Positions 36,407 to 46,051 of a DNA stretch of 64,000 bases are shown piece after piece. The notes beneath the pieces are model-generated. The model ran no database searches, had not been told where the DNA came from, and was given only the letters and a program-made list of their open reading frames with translations. Within the stretch, counting starts at the first letter, position 1; every line of letters begins with the position of its first letter. This stretch comes from Epilithonimonas arachidiradicis (GTDB lineage: Bacteria > Bacteroidota > Bacteroidia > Flavobacteriales > Weeksellaceae), in assembly GCF_003610695.1 (NCBI RefSeq), contig NZ_RAQH01000012.1:50676-114675 (forward strand), in the 5' to 3' direction. A program made the translations under genes and the position numbers.

Positions 36407-36864
36407 TTATTCATCTTCATCTAAAAAATCAAGTTCGTCATCACTCTGGATATGATCGGGGGAAATTCCTGGCGGCTTGAACAATCCCCAATTGTCAACG
36501 ATATAATGTTTTGGATTAAAGCCGGAAATCCAATCGATGAATAGAAGTCTGAATTCTTCAACTAAGTTTCTCACTAAATTATAATACTTAGAATCAGAAA
36601 ACCTAAATGCTCCAAAGTATTCCCTCCAACAAAAATATCTCTTGCTGCTTTTCTGATAATTGTTGCATTCTCCATTTTAATATCATAAAGCTTCACAGCT
36701 TCAGCACCGCAAATTTTAGCCTGAATTAGCATAATATCTCCAAGTAAATTTCCTTTAATACTTTGCAAATAGTCATTATCTTCTGGAAACAAGCTTGTAA
36801 TAGTTTCAAGGACATTAAAAATTTCTTGAGATTTTTTATAAATCGGTAATTCAAAGCATTCCAT
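36407..36864 (-). pseudogene. frameshifted four-helix-bundle-like hypothetical gene
   Basis: ATG at 36864 (MECFELPIYKKSQEIF). The first frame stops at 36574 after EHLGFLILSIII. If one base is re-read at the GGTTTTC site the other frame continues as FSDSKYYNLVRNLVEEFRLL and DWISGFNPKHYIVDNWG to DELDFLDEDE and a stop at 36407, giving ~152 residues. The second part is clearly protein-like (amphipathic helix, then an acidic tail), so a single-base deletion or sequencing error is likely. The start resembles the 'LPIYKKSQEI' of S23-type four-helix proteins. Function unknown. Confidence 0.6.
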
Positions 36865-36897
36865 CAAAAATTAAATTTTGAAATTAAATATAACAAA

Positions 36898-36920
36898 AAA
36901 GAGAGCAAATTGCTCTCTTT
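36898..36920. terminator. terminator of odhB-sucA
   Basis: 10-bp stem AAAGAGAGCA/TGCTCTCTTT (36898-36907 with 36911-36920) and a minus-strand T-run. Confidence 0.85.
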
Positions 36921-36941
36921 AAATATCTTGATTGTAATTTC

Positions 36942-38180
36942 TTACAATTCCAAAGCTTTTCTCTCGTCGCCATCCATTAAGAATTCTACCGGATTGTCGA
37001 TCGCTTCTTTCACCGCAACCAAGAAACCTACGGATTCTTTACCATCAATGATTCTGTGATCATAAGATAAAGCTACATACATCATTGGTCTGATCACCAC
37101 TTGTCCATCAACCGCAACTGGTCTTTGGATGATATTGTGCATTCCAAGGATTGCAGATTGTGGTGGGTTGATAATCGGTGTTGACATCATAGAGCCAAAC
37201 GTTCCACCATTAGTAATCGTGAACGTTCCACCCGTCATTTCGTCAACCGTAATTTTGCCATCTCTTACTTTTCCAGCAAGATCTTTGATATTCGCTTCAA
37301 CGCCTCTCAATGTCATATTTTCAGCATTTCTAAGAACAGGAACCATTAAACCTTTTGGCCCGGAAACTGCGATAGAAATATCTGCAAAGTCATAATTGAT
37401 TTTGAAATCGCCGTCGATAGAGGCATTCACGTCTGGATAAAGTTTCAATGCTCTTGTCACAGCTTTTGTAAAGAAAGACATAAATCCAAGTCCAATCCCG
37501 TGTTTTGCAGCGAATTCTTCTTTATATTGTTTTCTGATTCTGAAGATTTCTGACATATCAACCTCGTTGAAAGTCGTCAACATCGCAGTTTCATTTTTGA
37601 CAGAAACCAATCTTGCTGCAATTTTTCTTCTAAGAACTGAAAGTTTTGTAGTGGTCTGAGCTCTGTTTCCGCCAGCCGGAGCACTTCCCATTGCAGGAAC
37701 AGAAGCCGTTACCGCATCATCTTTGGTAATTCTGCCATCTCTACCAGAACCTGTTACCTGAGATGCACTGATTCCTTTCTCGTCAAGGATTTTTTTAGCA
37801 GCAGGTGAAGGTGTTTGAGAAGCATAAGTTTCAGTTTTAGCAGCTTCTGCTTTTACTGGAGCTGGCTCTTCTTTTTTAACTTCTGCTTTTGGTTCTTCTT
37901 TCGGTGTTTCAGCTGGAGCAGCACTTCCTGCTGGTTTTGCAGCATCCATATCAATAAGACAAACCACTTGTCCAACTTGTACTACTTCTCCTTCTTCAGC
38001 TTTCAAAGTAATAATTCCGCTTTGTTCAGCAGGAAGTTCCAAAGTTGCCTTATCAGAATCTACTTCCGCAATTGGCTGGTCTTTTTCTACGTAATCACCG
38101 TCTTGTACTAGCCACGTTGCAATTTCTACTTCTGTGATAGATTCTCCCGGTGAAGGAACTTTCATTTCTAATATTGACAT
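36942..38180 (-). CDS. odhB: 2-oxoglutarate dehydrogenase E2 (dihydrolipoyl succinyltransferase)
   Basis: TCA-cycle acyltransferase. 412 residues: lipoyl domain with Lys44 ([11 protein letters not shown]), an Ala/Pro/Glu-rich linker, a peripheral subunit-binding segment (~125-160; [14 protein letters not shown]), and the catalytic core with H375-x3-D379 ([15 protein letters not shown]). Sixty-five bp downstream of sucA on the same strand, and the hairpin at 36898 ends the transcript. The E3 (lpd) subunit is not in the window. Confidence 0.97.
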   Translation of the reverse strand: MSILEMKVPSPGESITEVEIATWLVQDGDYVEKDQPIAEVDSDKATLELPAEQSGIITLKAEEGEVVQVGQVVCLIDMDAAKPAGSAAPAETPKEEPKAEVKKEEPAPVKAEAAKTETYASQTPSPAAKKILDEKGISASQVTGSGRDGRITKDDAVTASVPAMGSAPAGGNRAQTTTKLSVLRRKIAARLVSVKNETAMLTTFNEVDMSEIFRIRKQYKEEFAAKHGIGLGFMSFFTKAVTRALKLYPDVNASIDGDFKINYDFADISIAVSGPKGLMVPVLRNAENMTLRGVEANIKDLAGKVRDGKITVDEMTGGTFTITNGGTFGSMMSTPIINPPQSAILGMHNIIQRPVAVDGQVVIRPMMYVALSYDHRIIDGKESVGFLVAVKEAIDNPVEFLMDGDERKALEL

Positions 38181-38245
38181 ACTAATATTGTTTTTAATTT
38201 CAGAACAATCCGAAGATTGCTATTCTTTATAGTTTATTAATTTTA

Positions 38246-41053
38246 TTACGCTGTTACTGGCCTTTTTGCAGGTTCGTCATTAGTCTGGAAAACATCATTA
38301 ATGATTTTGGTCTGATTTTTCTCAAACATCTTGTGGCTTCCCGGCGCAGGTGTTCCGCTGGCAACAGGAGAAATCACCTGAATTCCTGTATCTCTGAAGT
38401 TTCTGAGGATATAACTCCAAGCCCCCATATTTTCCGGTTCTTCCTGAGCCCAGATTAGAGCTTTTCTGTTTTTATATTTTTCGAAGATAGCATTCAGATT
38501 ATCCATTGCTAACGGATAAATTTGTTCCAATCTTACCAAAGCTACTTTATCATCGTTAAGCTCTTCTTTCTTAGCCAATAAATCATAATATAATTTACCA
38601 GTACAAAGTACCAATCTTTCCACTTTTGTAGGGTCAGCAGTTGGGTCGTCTAAAATTGGCTGGAAACTTCCGTTAGCTAAATCTTCCAAAGGAGAAACCA
38701 CTTTCGGATGTCTCAACAATGATTTTGGCGTCATAATAACCAATGGTTTTCTGAAGTTGAATTTCATCTGTCTTCTCAACAGGTGGAAATAGTTAGCCGG
38801 CGATGTGATATTAGCCACAATCATATTATCATTGGCACAAAGTGTCAGGAATCTTTCCAATCTTGCAGAAGAGTGCTCTGCGCCCTGACCCTCGGAACCG
38901 TGTGGCAACATCATTACCAAACCGTTCTGGATTTTCCATTTTTCTTCAGCTGCTACCAAATATTGGTCAACGATAATCTGAGCACCGTTGGTAAAATCTC
39001 CGAACTGAGCTTCCCAAATGGTTAAAGTTCTCGGCGCTGCCATAGCATAACCGTAATCAAAGCCTAAAACACCATATTCTGACAGATGCGAGTTGTAAAC
39101 ATCAAATCGTTGCTCGTTAACATGACGAAGTGGGATATATTCCTCCTCCGTATCTTCGGTTTTCACGACAGCGTGACGGTGAGAAAATGTTCCTCTTTCT
39201 ACATCTTCCCCAGAGATTCTCACGTTGTATTTTTCGGTAAGAAGCGTTGCGTAAGCCAGCAACTCTCCCATTGACCAATCCAATGAATTGTTCTCTACCA
39301 TCTTGATACGGTTTTCGAAAAGACGCGTAATCTTGTTGATGAATTTTTTATCGCCTGGCAATGTGGAAATCTTGATTGCTAATTCCTTCAGTTTTTCCAA
39401 ATCGTAAGACGTGTCTACTTCTGATTTTACAATGCAGTTTTTACCTCCGATTGGGAAATCTGTCCAGTCGTCCTGCATAAAAACGTCCATCGTATTTCTT
39501 TCGATTTCTTTGGACGCATCAAAGTTTTCATCAAGCAAAGCTTTGAATTCCTGCTCCATTTTTTTCAAAACTTCGTCAGAAACAACATTTTCCTTAATTA
39601 AAAGTTCCTTATAGATTTCTCTCGGATTCTGATGTTTTGAAATTAATTTATAAAGATTAGGCTGCGTAAATCTTGGCTCATCCCCTTCGTTATGACCATA
39701 TTTTCTGTAACCCAAAAGGTCTATGTAAACATCTTTACCAAACTTAGCACGGAAATCTGCCGCAAATCTAATGGCGTGAACAACAGCCTCTACGTCATCA
39801 GCATTGATGTGCATCACCGGCGAATCCGTCACTTTAGCGATATCCGTACAGTAAACAGAGGATCTTGCGTCAAGATAGTTAGTTGTGAAAGAAACCTGAT
39901 TATTTACAACAATGTGAACTGTTCCGCCCGTTCTGTAACCTTCCAGATTCATCATCTGAGCGATTTCGTAGACGATGCCTTGTCCTGCGATCGCACCATC
40001 ACCGTGAATCACGATTGGTAAAACTTTGGAATAATCGTTTTGGTAAGTGTTGTCCACTTTGGCTCTACAAATACCTTCTACAAGCGCAGCAACAGTCTCA
40101 AGGTGAGACGGATTCGGAGTAAGGTTGATTCTTACTTCTTCTCCGTTGGCTGTTGTGATTTTCTTAGAAGACCCTAAGTGGTATTTAACATCACCAGAGA
40201 ACACATCTTCCTCGAATTCTTTTCCTTCGAATTCTGAGAAAATCTGCTTGTATGATTTTTGAAAAATATTAGTCAAAACATTCAGACGACCTCTGTGAGC
40301 CATCCCAAGAACAACCTCATCAACGCCTAACTGGGAAGAACGCGTAATCAATTGGTCAAGCGCAGGAATCAAAGATTCGCCACCTTCCAGAGAGAAACGT
40401 TTTTGACCTACGAATTTTGTATGCAAATAATTTTCAAACGCCACCGCTTGGTTTAGTTTAAAAAGAATTTCAGTTTTTTCTTCAGCAGAAAGTTTTGGAT
40501 GGTTTTCGTTAACATTCACCCATTCCATAATCCACTTCTTCTCCTCTACATTCTGGATGTGCATATATTCCACGCCGATAGAATCACAATAGGTATTCTG
40601 AAGGTGTGTAATGATCTCCTGCAAAGTTGCGGGACCTGGCATCCCAGTCTGTGTTGCGGAATTGAATTTTTTATTCAGATCCTCTTTGGAAAGACCAAAG
40701 TTCTCGATCTCCAAAGTCGGGAAATAATGTCTTCTTTCTCTTACCGGATTGGTTTTTGTGAAAAGGTGACCTCTTGAGCGGTAAGCCTCAATCAGATTCA
40801 CCACCTTGAATTCTTTTGTGATATCTTCAGAAACAGCATTGTTGCTTACTGCCTGCTGAGCGTATTGAACAGGATCTGATGCAGAAACCGGAGCATCTGC
40901 ATCCTCATCACCGTAGTTTTCCAATGCAAAGTCGAATCCCTGGAAAAATGCTTTCCAGGAAGGTTCCAGCGCATCGGGATATTTTTTGTACTGCTCGTAC
41001 ATATCGTCGATTAGCTGAGCATGTACGGCATTTAGAAATGAAAATTTATCCAT
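38246..41053 (-). CDS. sucA: 2-oxoglutarate dehydrogenase E1
   Basis: Thiamine-diphosphate-dependent decarboxylase of the complex. 935 residues. The N-terminal region matches E1 (FLNAVHAQLIDDMYEQYKKY), HRGRLNVLTN near residue 250 is the TPP loop region, the GDGAIAGQG...NNQVSF motif (about 355-395) binds TPP, and late motifs include GSEGQGAEHSSAR. The gene is 126 bp from the next one upstream, with a -7 box CAAATTTA (minus strand, 41099-41106). Co-transcribed with odhB. Confidence 0.98.
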   Translation of the reverse strand: MDKFSFLNAVHAQLIDDMYEQYKKYPDALEPSWKAFFQGFDFALENYGDEDADAPVSASDPVQYAQQAVSNNAVSEDITKEFKVVNLIEAYRSRGHLFTKTNPVRERRHYFPTLEIENFGLSKEDLNKKFNSATQTGMPGPATLQEIITHLQNTYCDSIGVEYMHIQNVEEKKWIMEWVNVNENHPKLSAEEKTEILFKLNQAVAFENYLHTKFVGQKRFSLEGGESLIPALDQLITRSSQLGVDEVVLGMAHRGRLNVLTNIFQKSYKQIFSEFEGKEFEEDVFSGDVKYHLGSSKKITTANGEEVRINLTPNPSHLETVAALVEGICRAKVDNTYQNDYSKVLPIVIHGDGAIAGQGIVYEIAQMMNLEGYRTGGTVHIVVNNQVSFTTNYLDARSSVYCTDIAKVTDSPVMHINADDVEAVVHAIRFAADFRAKFGKDVYIDLLGYRKYGHNEGDEPRFTQPNLYKLISKHQNPREIYKELLIKENVVSDEVLKKMEQEFKALLDENFDASKEIERNTMDVFMQDDWTDFPIGGKNCIVKSEVDTSYDLEKLKELAIKISTLPGDKKFINKITRLFENRIKMVENNSLDWSMGELLAYATLLTEKYNVRISGEDVERGTFSHRHAVVKTEDTEEEYIPLRHVNEQRFDVYNSHLSEYGVLGFDYGYAMAAPRTLTIWEAQFGDFTNGAQIIVDQYLVAAEEKWKIQNGLVMMLPHGSEGQGAEHSSARLERFLTLCANDNMIVANITSPANYFHLLRRQMKFNFRKPLVIMTPKSLLRHPKVVSPLEDLANGSFQPILDDPTADPTKVERLVLCTGKLYYDLLAKKEELNDDKVALVRLEQIYPLAMDNLNAIFEKYKNRKALIWAQEEPENMGAWSYILRNFRDTGIQVISPVASGTPAPGSHKMFEKNQTKIINDVFQTNDEPAKRPVTA

Positions 41054-41098
41054 TATTACAGATTATCTGTTAAAATTTTAATTTTAAATAATTGCCAA

Positions 41099-41106
41099 CA
41101 AATTTA
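41099..41106 (-). promoter_or_regulatory. -7 box of sucA-odhB
   Basis: Minus-strand TAAATTTG, ~45 bp before the ATG at 41053. No clear -33 TTG. Confidence 0.4.
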
Positions 41107-41179
41107 CTAAATTTTTGTGGACTTACGGTTAATGTAACGATTTATTCCAGTAAATATACATGATATTTATCAGATTAAT

Positions 41180-42214
41180 TTATCGATAAACCGGCAGGGA
41201 TAATTTCAGTTTTACATCTTGATTTTCCGTTGGTTCCTCCAGAAATTCTTCCAGAAGCTGTCCGTTTCTCAAAGTATCTTTTTTCGCTTTTTTGAGAAGC
41301 TCCTGTATATTTTTCACCCGGTTGTTATAATTCCCCTGATAATAGATGTAATAGACCTTAGAAGCATTAAGCGTTTGGAAACTGAAGTTATTATCACTTA
41401 CAGAGATCCTTTTGGACAATGGAACTCCATAGAAATAAGAGATTTCTTTATCCTTGAGATTAGAAGGATTGGTAATCAACACCGGCATACCAAATTCATC
41501 TTCTTTTTTACCAAGATCAGACTTGACATAATTGATTACTTTACCGTGATTCATCAGGACGTTTTTGTACAGAATATCCTTGGTATTGCGCGTACTGACA
41601 TTAACTCCAAGAAGCAGTTCGCCATCCCTGTTTTCCACCATAATACTATCATATTTGATTGATGCCAGCTTTTGATCTCTATCTACCTTATTGCCTAATA
41701 ACAGATAAAGATTTTTCATACTCTTATCGATGCTATTGACAAAAAAATCTTCTGCCACCAAGTTAAGAGAACGCTCCAGGTAACTTCTTTTTGGTGTATG
41801 AATATTCCAGAACATTTTTGTCCTATTACCGGCAGCTGTAAATTTGACATCGATCAAATAAGGGTTATCACTGTCTCCTTCAAACAATTGATAGCGTAGC
41901 GTACGATTAACATTGGAATATCTGATAAAAAGATCACCAAATTCTTCGTGACTTTTATCCGAAAATTTCATTGCACTTCCAATGCCTTCATAAGGTGTAA
42001 AAAAAGAATAGCTCAAGTCTTCTTTTTCTCTAAAATAATCATTCCAAGCAGCAAAATTCTGAAGATTGTTAAACTGAGGAAAAACTTTATCTACAGGATA
42101 ATCGATTTCTGATTGGTGGGTGAAGCTTTTACTATCATCCACAAAATTCATGGACACAGAATAGATCCCGAATAGACAAATTATTATAATTAAAAGAAAT
42201 TTTAGCCAGCGCAT
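41180..42214 (-). CDS. SRPBCC-domain membrane-anchored protein
   Basis: 344 residues. An N-terminal signal anchor (FLLIIIICLFGIYSVSM) is followed by a ~140-residue START/SRPBCC-like segment (SEIDYPVDKVFPQFNNLQNF...AWNDYFREKEDL, GIGSAMKFSDKSHEEFG), the 'helix-grip' pattern, and a second soluble half with no recognised family. It is 11 bp after tamL and clearly co-transcribed, which suggests an envelope function; the ligand is unknown. Confidence 0.75.
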   Translation of the reverse strand: MRWLKFLLIIIICLFGIYSVSMNFVDDSKSFTHQSEIDYPVDKVFPQFNNLQNFAAWNDYFREKEDLSYSFFTPYEGIGSAMKFSDKSHEEFGDLFIRYSNVNRTLRYQLFEGDSDNPYLIDVKFTAAGNRTKMFWNIHTPKRSYLERSLNLVAEDFFVNSIDKSMKNLYLLLGNKVDRDQKLASIKYDSIMVENRDGELLLGVNVSTRNTKDILYKNVLMNHGKVINYVKSDLGKKEDEFGMPVLITNPSNLKDKEISYFYGVPLSKRISVSDNNFSFQTLNASKVYYIYYQGNYNNRVKNIQELLKKAKKDTLRNGQLLEEFLEEPTENQDVKLKLSLPVYR

Positions 42215-42225
42215 TATAAGTAAGA

Positions 42226-44808
42226 TTAGAAAGGATAACCGATTGCAAAATTAACAGTAGGTTGCAGCGGTTTGATTTTATCAACAACCCAGCGGTCACC
42301 TGACGGACGGTTCGGATCATACATTTTGTAAGCAAAATCCAGTCTGGCAGTAACATAGGCAATATTAATCCTCAATCCAAAACCACTACCGACGCCCATC
42401 TGACTGATAAACTTTTTGAATTTGAACTGGTCTCCAAAGCCAGTATCCTTCAGTCCCCAGATATTTCCGGCATCTGTAAAAATCGCCGTTTCGAACATAT
42501 CGGTTAGTGGAAGACGGTATTCTAAACTGGTGGTTAGTTTTATATTATCCATAGCGTAAGAACGGACACGCTCATCCAGCTGTGAATCTGCAGGACCAAG
42601 ACCACCAAAAGCAACCCAAGCCCTTATATCATAAGCACCACCATTGAAATAAGATCTTACAAATGGCATCGATGATGAATTGCCATAAGGAATTCCGATC
42701 CCGAAAAATTGACGGAAGGCCAGAGTGTGCGGTTTAACACGGTCATTAAAAAAGGTAAAATATTTTTTGAAATCAAAATCAAACTTGATAAACTGCGAGA
42801 ACGGAATTTTGAAAATCGTTTTTGAATTACCGGAAACAACACCATCCTCCTGTTCGTTTTTCGTAAAAAGATTAAGCGCATTACCAGCTAGTTCTACTTT
42901 TCCACTGAAATATATTGGGTTTTTATAGTCTTTTTTTCCAATCTCGTTGTAAGTAAAATTATAGATCACAGAAGAGATGATGACATCCTGTGTCTGACGG
43001 TCTTTGTTAATTAATGACTGTCTGAAGGCATTGATAACATCTTGATTCTCTGCTGGAATGGATGCCAAAAACGCCTGATCATTAATAATCATTTTAGAAA
43101 TCTGATCGTAGGAATAATTATCTGTATTCACATCCGGATGAACATCCCTGTACCAATCAAACACGGCCATTCTAATCAAATCTTCTGCCGGGAAATACTC
43201 GTAATAACGGTCTTTGTTTTGGGTTAAGCTCAGTTGTGTATTGAACAAAGTCAATCTATGCTGAACGCGACCGTCGTCAACATTGGCAAAATAATTAAGC
43301 CCCGCATTGAAGTTGATCCTTCCTAAACCGATATTATTTTGAACCGAAGCCCCCAAGTTGATGCTGGTTGTTGGCGAATATTTTTTTGGAATCACTTTAT
43401 AGTATCTTCTGAAAGGCACTAATAATCTCGGAAAAAGAAGTGAAGCCTGCGCCGACAATTCGTAAGCATTAAAGAATGCGTCAGGGTTTTTAGGATCCTT
43501 GGTTGTCCCGATCACACCAGAGAAACTTGTCACAAGGTTTTCTGCACCGCCAAAAACATTTCGCGTTGTAAGATCTACCGATGGCGAGAAGCCGAAATTC
43601 AGAATCTGAGAATAATGAATATCCGTAGCAATATTAAATTCATATTTTGGCAAAGGTCTAAGGACGTATTCGACATCAATAATACTGTCCGATCCTTTTC
43701 TGAATTCATCAGAAGCTTTAAGAATCGTGAAATTATTCATCGAGATCAGGTTTCTTCTCGTCAGATCCAGATTAGATTGCTTGTATTGGTCGCCAGGTCT
43801 CAAGATGATCGGCAACCATAAAGAATTGGGCTTATAAGCACTGTCTTTTCTCAGAATATTAATCCCCCGTAGCGAATCTTTCAAGGGCAGTTTATTGACA
43901 TCATTCAGTCTGTTAGCCACAGAAACCGTCACTTTCCCAATCGTTGATTTTCTGTAAGGTGTATCCAAAGAGTCTCTGTGGATGCTCATCACGACAGGAA
44001 CATTTTTTCTTCCCCGTAAAGAATCTGCAACAAAATAGATATCCTGATTATCATTATTGAATTTATAATAACCTTCCTCACGCATCAGTTCATTGATCCG
44101 ATTGATTTCCTTTTCCAAAACTGTTTCGTCAAGAATCTGGCCTTTTCTCACGATACTTTTATTTAAATTGAATTCATACAAACTTCTGATATTAGGATCA
44201 GGAATATTGTAGTAATATTCTTTGATATAAGTGGGATCTTTGTGCGTGATGATATAATTGACTTCCGCTTTTTTAGCCGCTGAATCCCTTTTGACATCGG
44301 TCTTAACTTCGGAATCCCAATAACCACGATTTATCAATCTGTTGTTGATACTTTTGGCACTCTGTTTTGTCTTGGCATCACTATAGATGACAGGCGCTTG
44401 TCCAACGGTATGAAAAAAACGGTTCCAAAAAAGATTTTTCCCTACATACTCCGGATGATTGTATTTCACGAAAAGCGAATCTCTCAGCTTCTGATTTCTC
44501 ATCTCGCTGGGATAAGTCATATATTCTTTCAGAATCGTATCGTACTTTGGGTTTGCCATATTGTAAAAAGCCAATCCAAGTGGTAAAACAAAAAGTGTAT
44601 TTTTATTCGGTTTTTGAGCTACAAGATCAGGAATCTCGTCAGAAAATATTTTACCGTCCGTATACTGAAAGTTATTTTTTGTCAAAAGATATTCTCCGTC
44701 AGGAACTTTTTTTGTCACATTACAGGCATACAAAAAAACACTGAAAATTGCGGAATAATAAAATATATGATACTTTTGAAAATATTTGTTGATATGCTTA
44801 CGGCTCAT
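42226..44808 (-). CDS. tamL: translocation and assembly module lipoprotein (TamL)
   Basis: Omp85-family barrel with a lipidated N-terminus, the Bacteroidota counterpart of TamA. 860 residues from the ATG at 44808 (MSRKHINKYF), which gives the n-region of a lipoprotein signal with lipobox LYAC (Cys29); the longer start at 44853 would bury this. POTRA-like repeats (~100-400) precede the 16-strand barrel ending PTVNFAIGYPF, whose last Phe is the assembly signal. It assists insertion of outer-membrane proteins. The ORF starts overlap the divergent RNA methyltransferase start by 15 bp. A co-transcribed SRPBCC gene follows. Confidence 0.88.
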   Translation of the reverse strand: MSRKHINKYFQKYHIFYYSAIFSVFLYACNVTKKVPDGEYLLTKNNFQYTDGKIFSDEIPDLVAQKPNKNTLFVLPLGLAFYNMANPKYDTILKEYMTYPSEMRNQKLRDSLFVKYNHPEYVGKNLFWNRFFHTVGQAPVIYSDAKTKQSAKSINNRLINRGYWDSEVKTDVKRDSAAKKAEVNYIITHKDPTYIKEYYYNIPDPNIRSLYEFNLNKSIVRKGQILDETVLEKEINRINELMREEGYYKFNNDNQDIYFVADSLRGRKNVPVVMSIHRDSLDTPYRKSTIGKVTVSVANRLNDVNKLPLKDSLRGINILRKDSAYKPNSLWLPIILRPGDQYKQSNLDLTRRNLISMNNFTILKASDEFRKGSDSIIDVEYVLRPLPKYEFNIATDIHYSQILNFGFSPSVDLTTRNVFGGAENLVTSFSGVIGTTKDPKNPDAFFNAYELSAQASLLFPRLLVPFRRYYKVIPKKYSPTTSINLGASVQNNIGLGRINFNAGLNYFANVDDGRVQHRLTLFNTQLSLTQNKDRYYEYFPAEDLIRMAVFDWYRDVHPDVNTDNYSYDQISKMIINDQAFLASIPAENQDVINAFRQSLINKDRQTQDVIISSVIYNFTYNEIGKKDYKNPIYFSGKVELAGNALNLFTKNEQEDGVVSGNSKTIFKIPFSQFIKFDFDFKKYFTFFNDRVKPHTLAFRQFFGIGIPYGNSSSMPFVRSYFNGGAYDIRAWVAFGGLGPADSQLDERVRSYAMDNIKLTTSLEYRLPLTDMFETAIFTDAGNIWGLKDTGFGDQFKFKKFISQMGVGSGFGLRINIAYVTARLDFAYKMYDPNRPSGDRWVVDKIKPLQPTVNFAIGYPF
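44771..44778 (+). promoter_or_regulatory. promoter of the RNA methyltransferase, inside tamL
   Basis: TTG at 44748-44750, 20-base spacer, TACTTTTG at 44771-44778; start near 44782, ~12-nt leader to the ATG at 44794. Confidence 0.6.
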
Positions 44809-45522
44809 ACTATAAAGATAATACAGTCTCTGGACAAAAAGAAATACAGGCAAAAATACAATTTGTTTTTAGTTGAAGGTAATAAAATCATAAAAGAACT
44901 CCCAAATTCTGATTATGAAATTACGGAACTCTATTCTATTGATCCTGATAAACTCAATATCAAAACGGAAAAGACTGATAGAATCTTGCCCAACGAGCTC
45001 AAAAAAATCAGTTTTTTGCAGAATCCAAAAGACTCTGTTGCGGTCTGTAAAATCCCCGAAAATAATATAATCAAGGATACTAACATCCAGATTGTTTTGG
45101 ATGGAATCCAAGATCCGGGAAATCTTGGAACCATTATCCGGTTAGCGGACTGGTTTGGGATAGAACAGATTATTTGCAGCAACGATACGGTTGATATTTA
45201 TAATCCGAAAGTAATTCAGGCAACAATGGGATCTTTCTTGAGAGTCAATGTATGTTATGTTGATCTGGATAATTATCTCTCAACTTATCAGCATCCAATT
45301 TTGGGAACTGATATGGACGGTGAGAATATCTATAAAACCGATTTTCCGGAAAAATTTTCTTTAGTCTTCGGGAATGAAGGCAACGGTTTAAGAGATTCTA
45401 CAGAAAAATTAATTTCAAAAATGATTACCATTCCAAGATTTGGACAAAATCAATCCACAGAAAGCCTGAATGTATCAATGTCTGCAGGAATCATTCTCGG
45501 CGAGATTTTTTCCAAGAAATAA
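44794..45522 (+). CDS. TrmH/SpoU-family RNA 2'-O-methyltransferase
   Basis: 242 residues from the ATG at 44794 (MLTAHTIKIIQSLDKKKYRQK), the only start with the conserved N-terminus; the upstream extension is antisense to tamL and not conserved. SPOUT trefoil-knot signatures: NIQIVLDGIQDPGNLGTIIRLAD (motif 1), IQATMGSFLRV (motif 2), and the knot end STESLNVSMSAGIILGEIF (motif 3). SAM-dependent methylation of a tRNA or rRNA ribose; substrate not determinable. Starts 15 bp inside the divergent tamL frame. Confidence 0.92.
   Translation: MLTAHTIKIIQSLDKKKYRQKYNLFLVEGNKIIKELPNSDYEITELYSIDPDKLNIKTEKTDRILPNELKKISFLQNPKDSVAVCKIPENNIIKDTNIQIVLDGIQDPGNLGTIIRLADWFGIEQIICSNDTVDIYNPKVIQATMGSFLRVNVCYVDLDNYLSTYQHPILGTDMDGENIYKTDFPEKFSLVFGNEGNGLRDSTEKLISKMITIPRFGQNQSTESLNVSMSAGIILGEIFSKK
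44851..44858 (-). promoter_or_regulatory. -7 box of tamL, inside the methyltransferase gene
   Basis: Minus-strand TATTTTTG, ~43 bp before the tamL ATG at 44808; no -33 match. The tamL leader would run through the first codons of the divergent gene. Confidence 0.4.
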
Positions 45523-45524
45523 AT

Positions 45525-45550
45525 TTGCCTCTCCATCATTGGAAAGGCAA
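45525..45550. terminator. bidirectional terminator between RNA methylase and stress-type cluster
   Basis: TTGCCTCTCC (45525-45534) pairs with GGAAAGGCAA (45541-45550), one mismatch, 6-base loop. Confidence 0.65.
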
Positions 45551-45553
45551 TTT

Positions 45554-46048
45554 CTAAATCAGTTTTTCTAAACTTTTAGTGGTTTTATTTCTCTGATATT
45601 CATCCAATTTTTTATGGAGAAATCTCAGGGCATAAGGTGCTACATAGACTAGACCTAGTCCTATCAATTTTCTTTTCCAATTTTTATTCATCACGCTTTT
45701 TTTTGCAAAATTTCCTACCATTGCTACAACGCCCATTTTGATTGCGTTTTCTAGCAAGCCAGATTGTAAACTGTCATTAGCTAATCCAAGCATATTTTTT
45801 TTAGAAGCCGATTCTTTGAGTCCAGAAGATATTTCTCTCATAATATTTTGTGTATCTAATGAAAGAGAAGTATCTCCGTCCTCGTCTCTCGTTTCTTTCA
45901 GATACTTGTCCGTGAAACCGTGTGTCAAAACACCAAGACTTTCTTTTTTACTTTTGAATGTCAGAATATCCTCCAGTTCACCAATCTCCTGCTTCAGGAG
46001 TTTTTTTTGACTTCTAAGTTCATTAATATTATTGTAGTTAGTCGCCAT
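45554..46048 (-). CDS. hypothetical membrane-associated protein of the YtxH cluster
   Basis: 164 residues. An N-terminal coiled coil (LRSQKKLLKQEIGELEDIL), a charged middle, then a hydrophobic/basic end (KLIGLGLVYVAPYALRFLHKKL) that could bind the membrane. It lies 3 bp behind the phage-holin-like gene, so translation is likely coupled. No family recognised. Confidence 0.65.
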   Translation of the reverse strand: MATNYNNINELRSQKKLLKQEIGELEDILTFKSKKESLGVLTHGFTDKYLKETRDEDGDTSLSLDTQNIMREISSGLKESASKKNMLGLANDSLQSGLLENAIKMGVVAMVGNFAKKSVMNKNWKRKLIGLGLVYVAPYALRFLHKKLDEYQRNKTTKSLEKLI

Positions 46049-46051
46049 AGG

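Noticed and set aside
41219..41662. 147-residue plus-strand ORF inside the SRPBCC gene
   Set aside because: Antisense to a co-transcribed, conserved gene; Phe/Ile/Arg-rich shadow.
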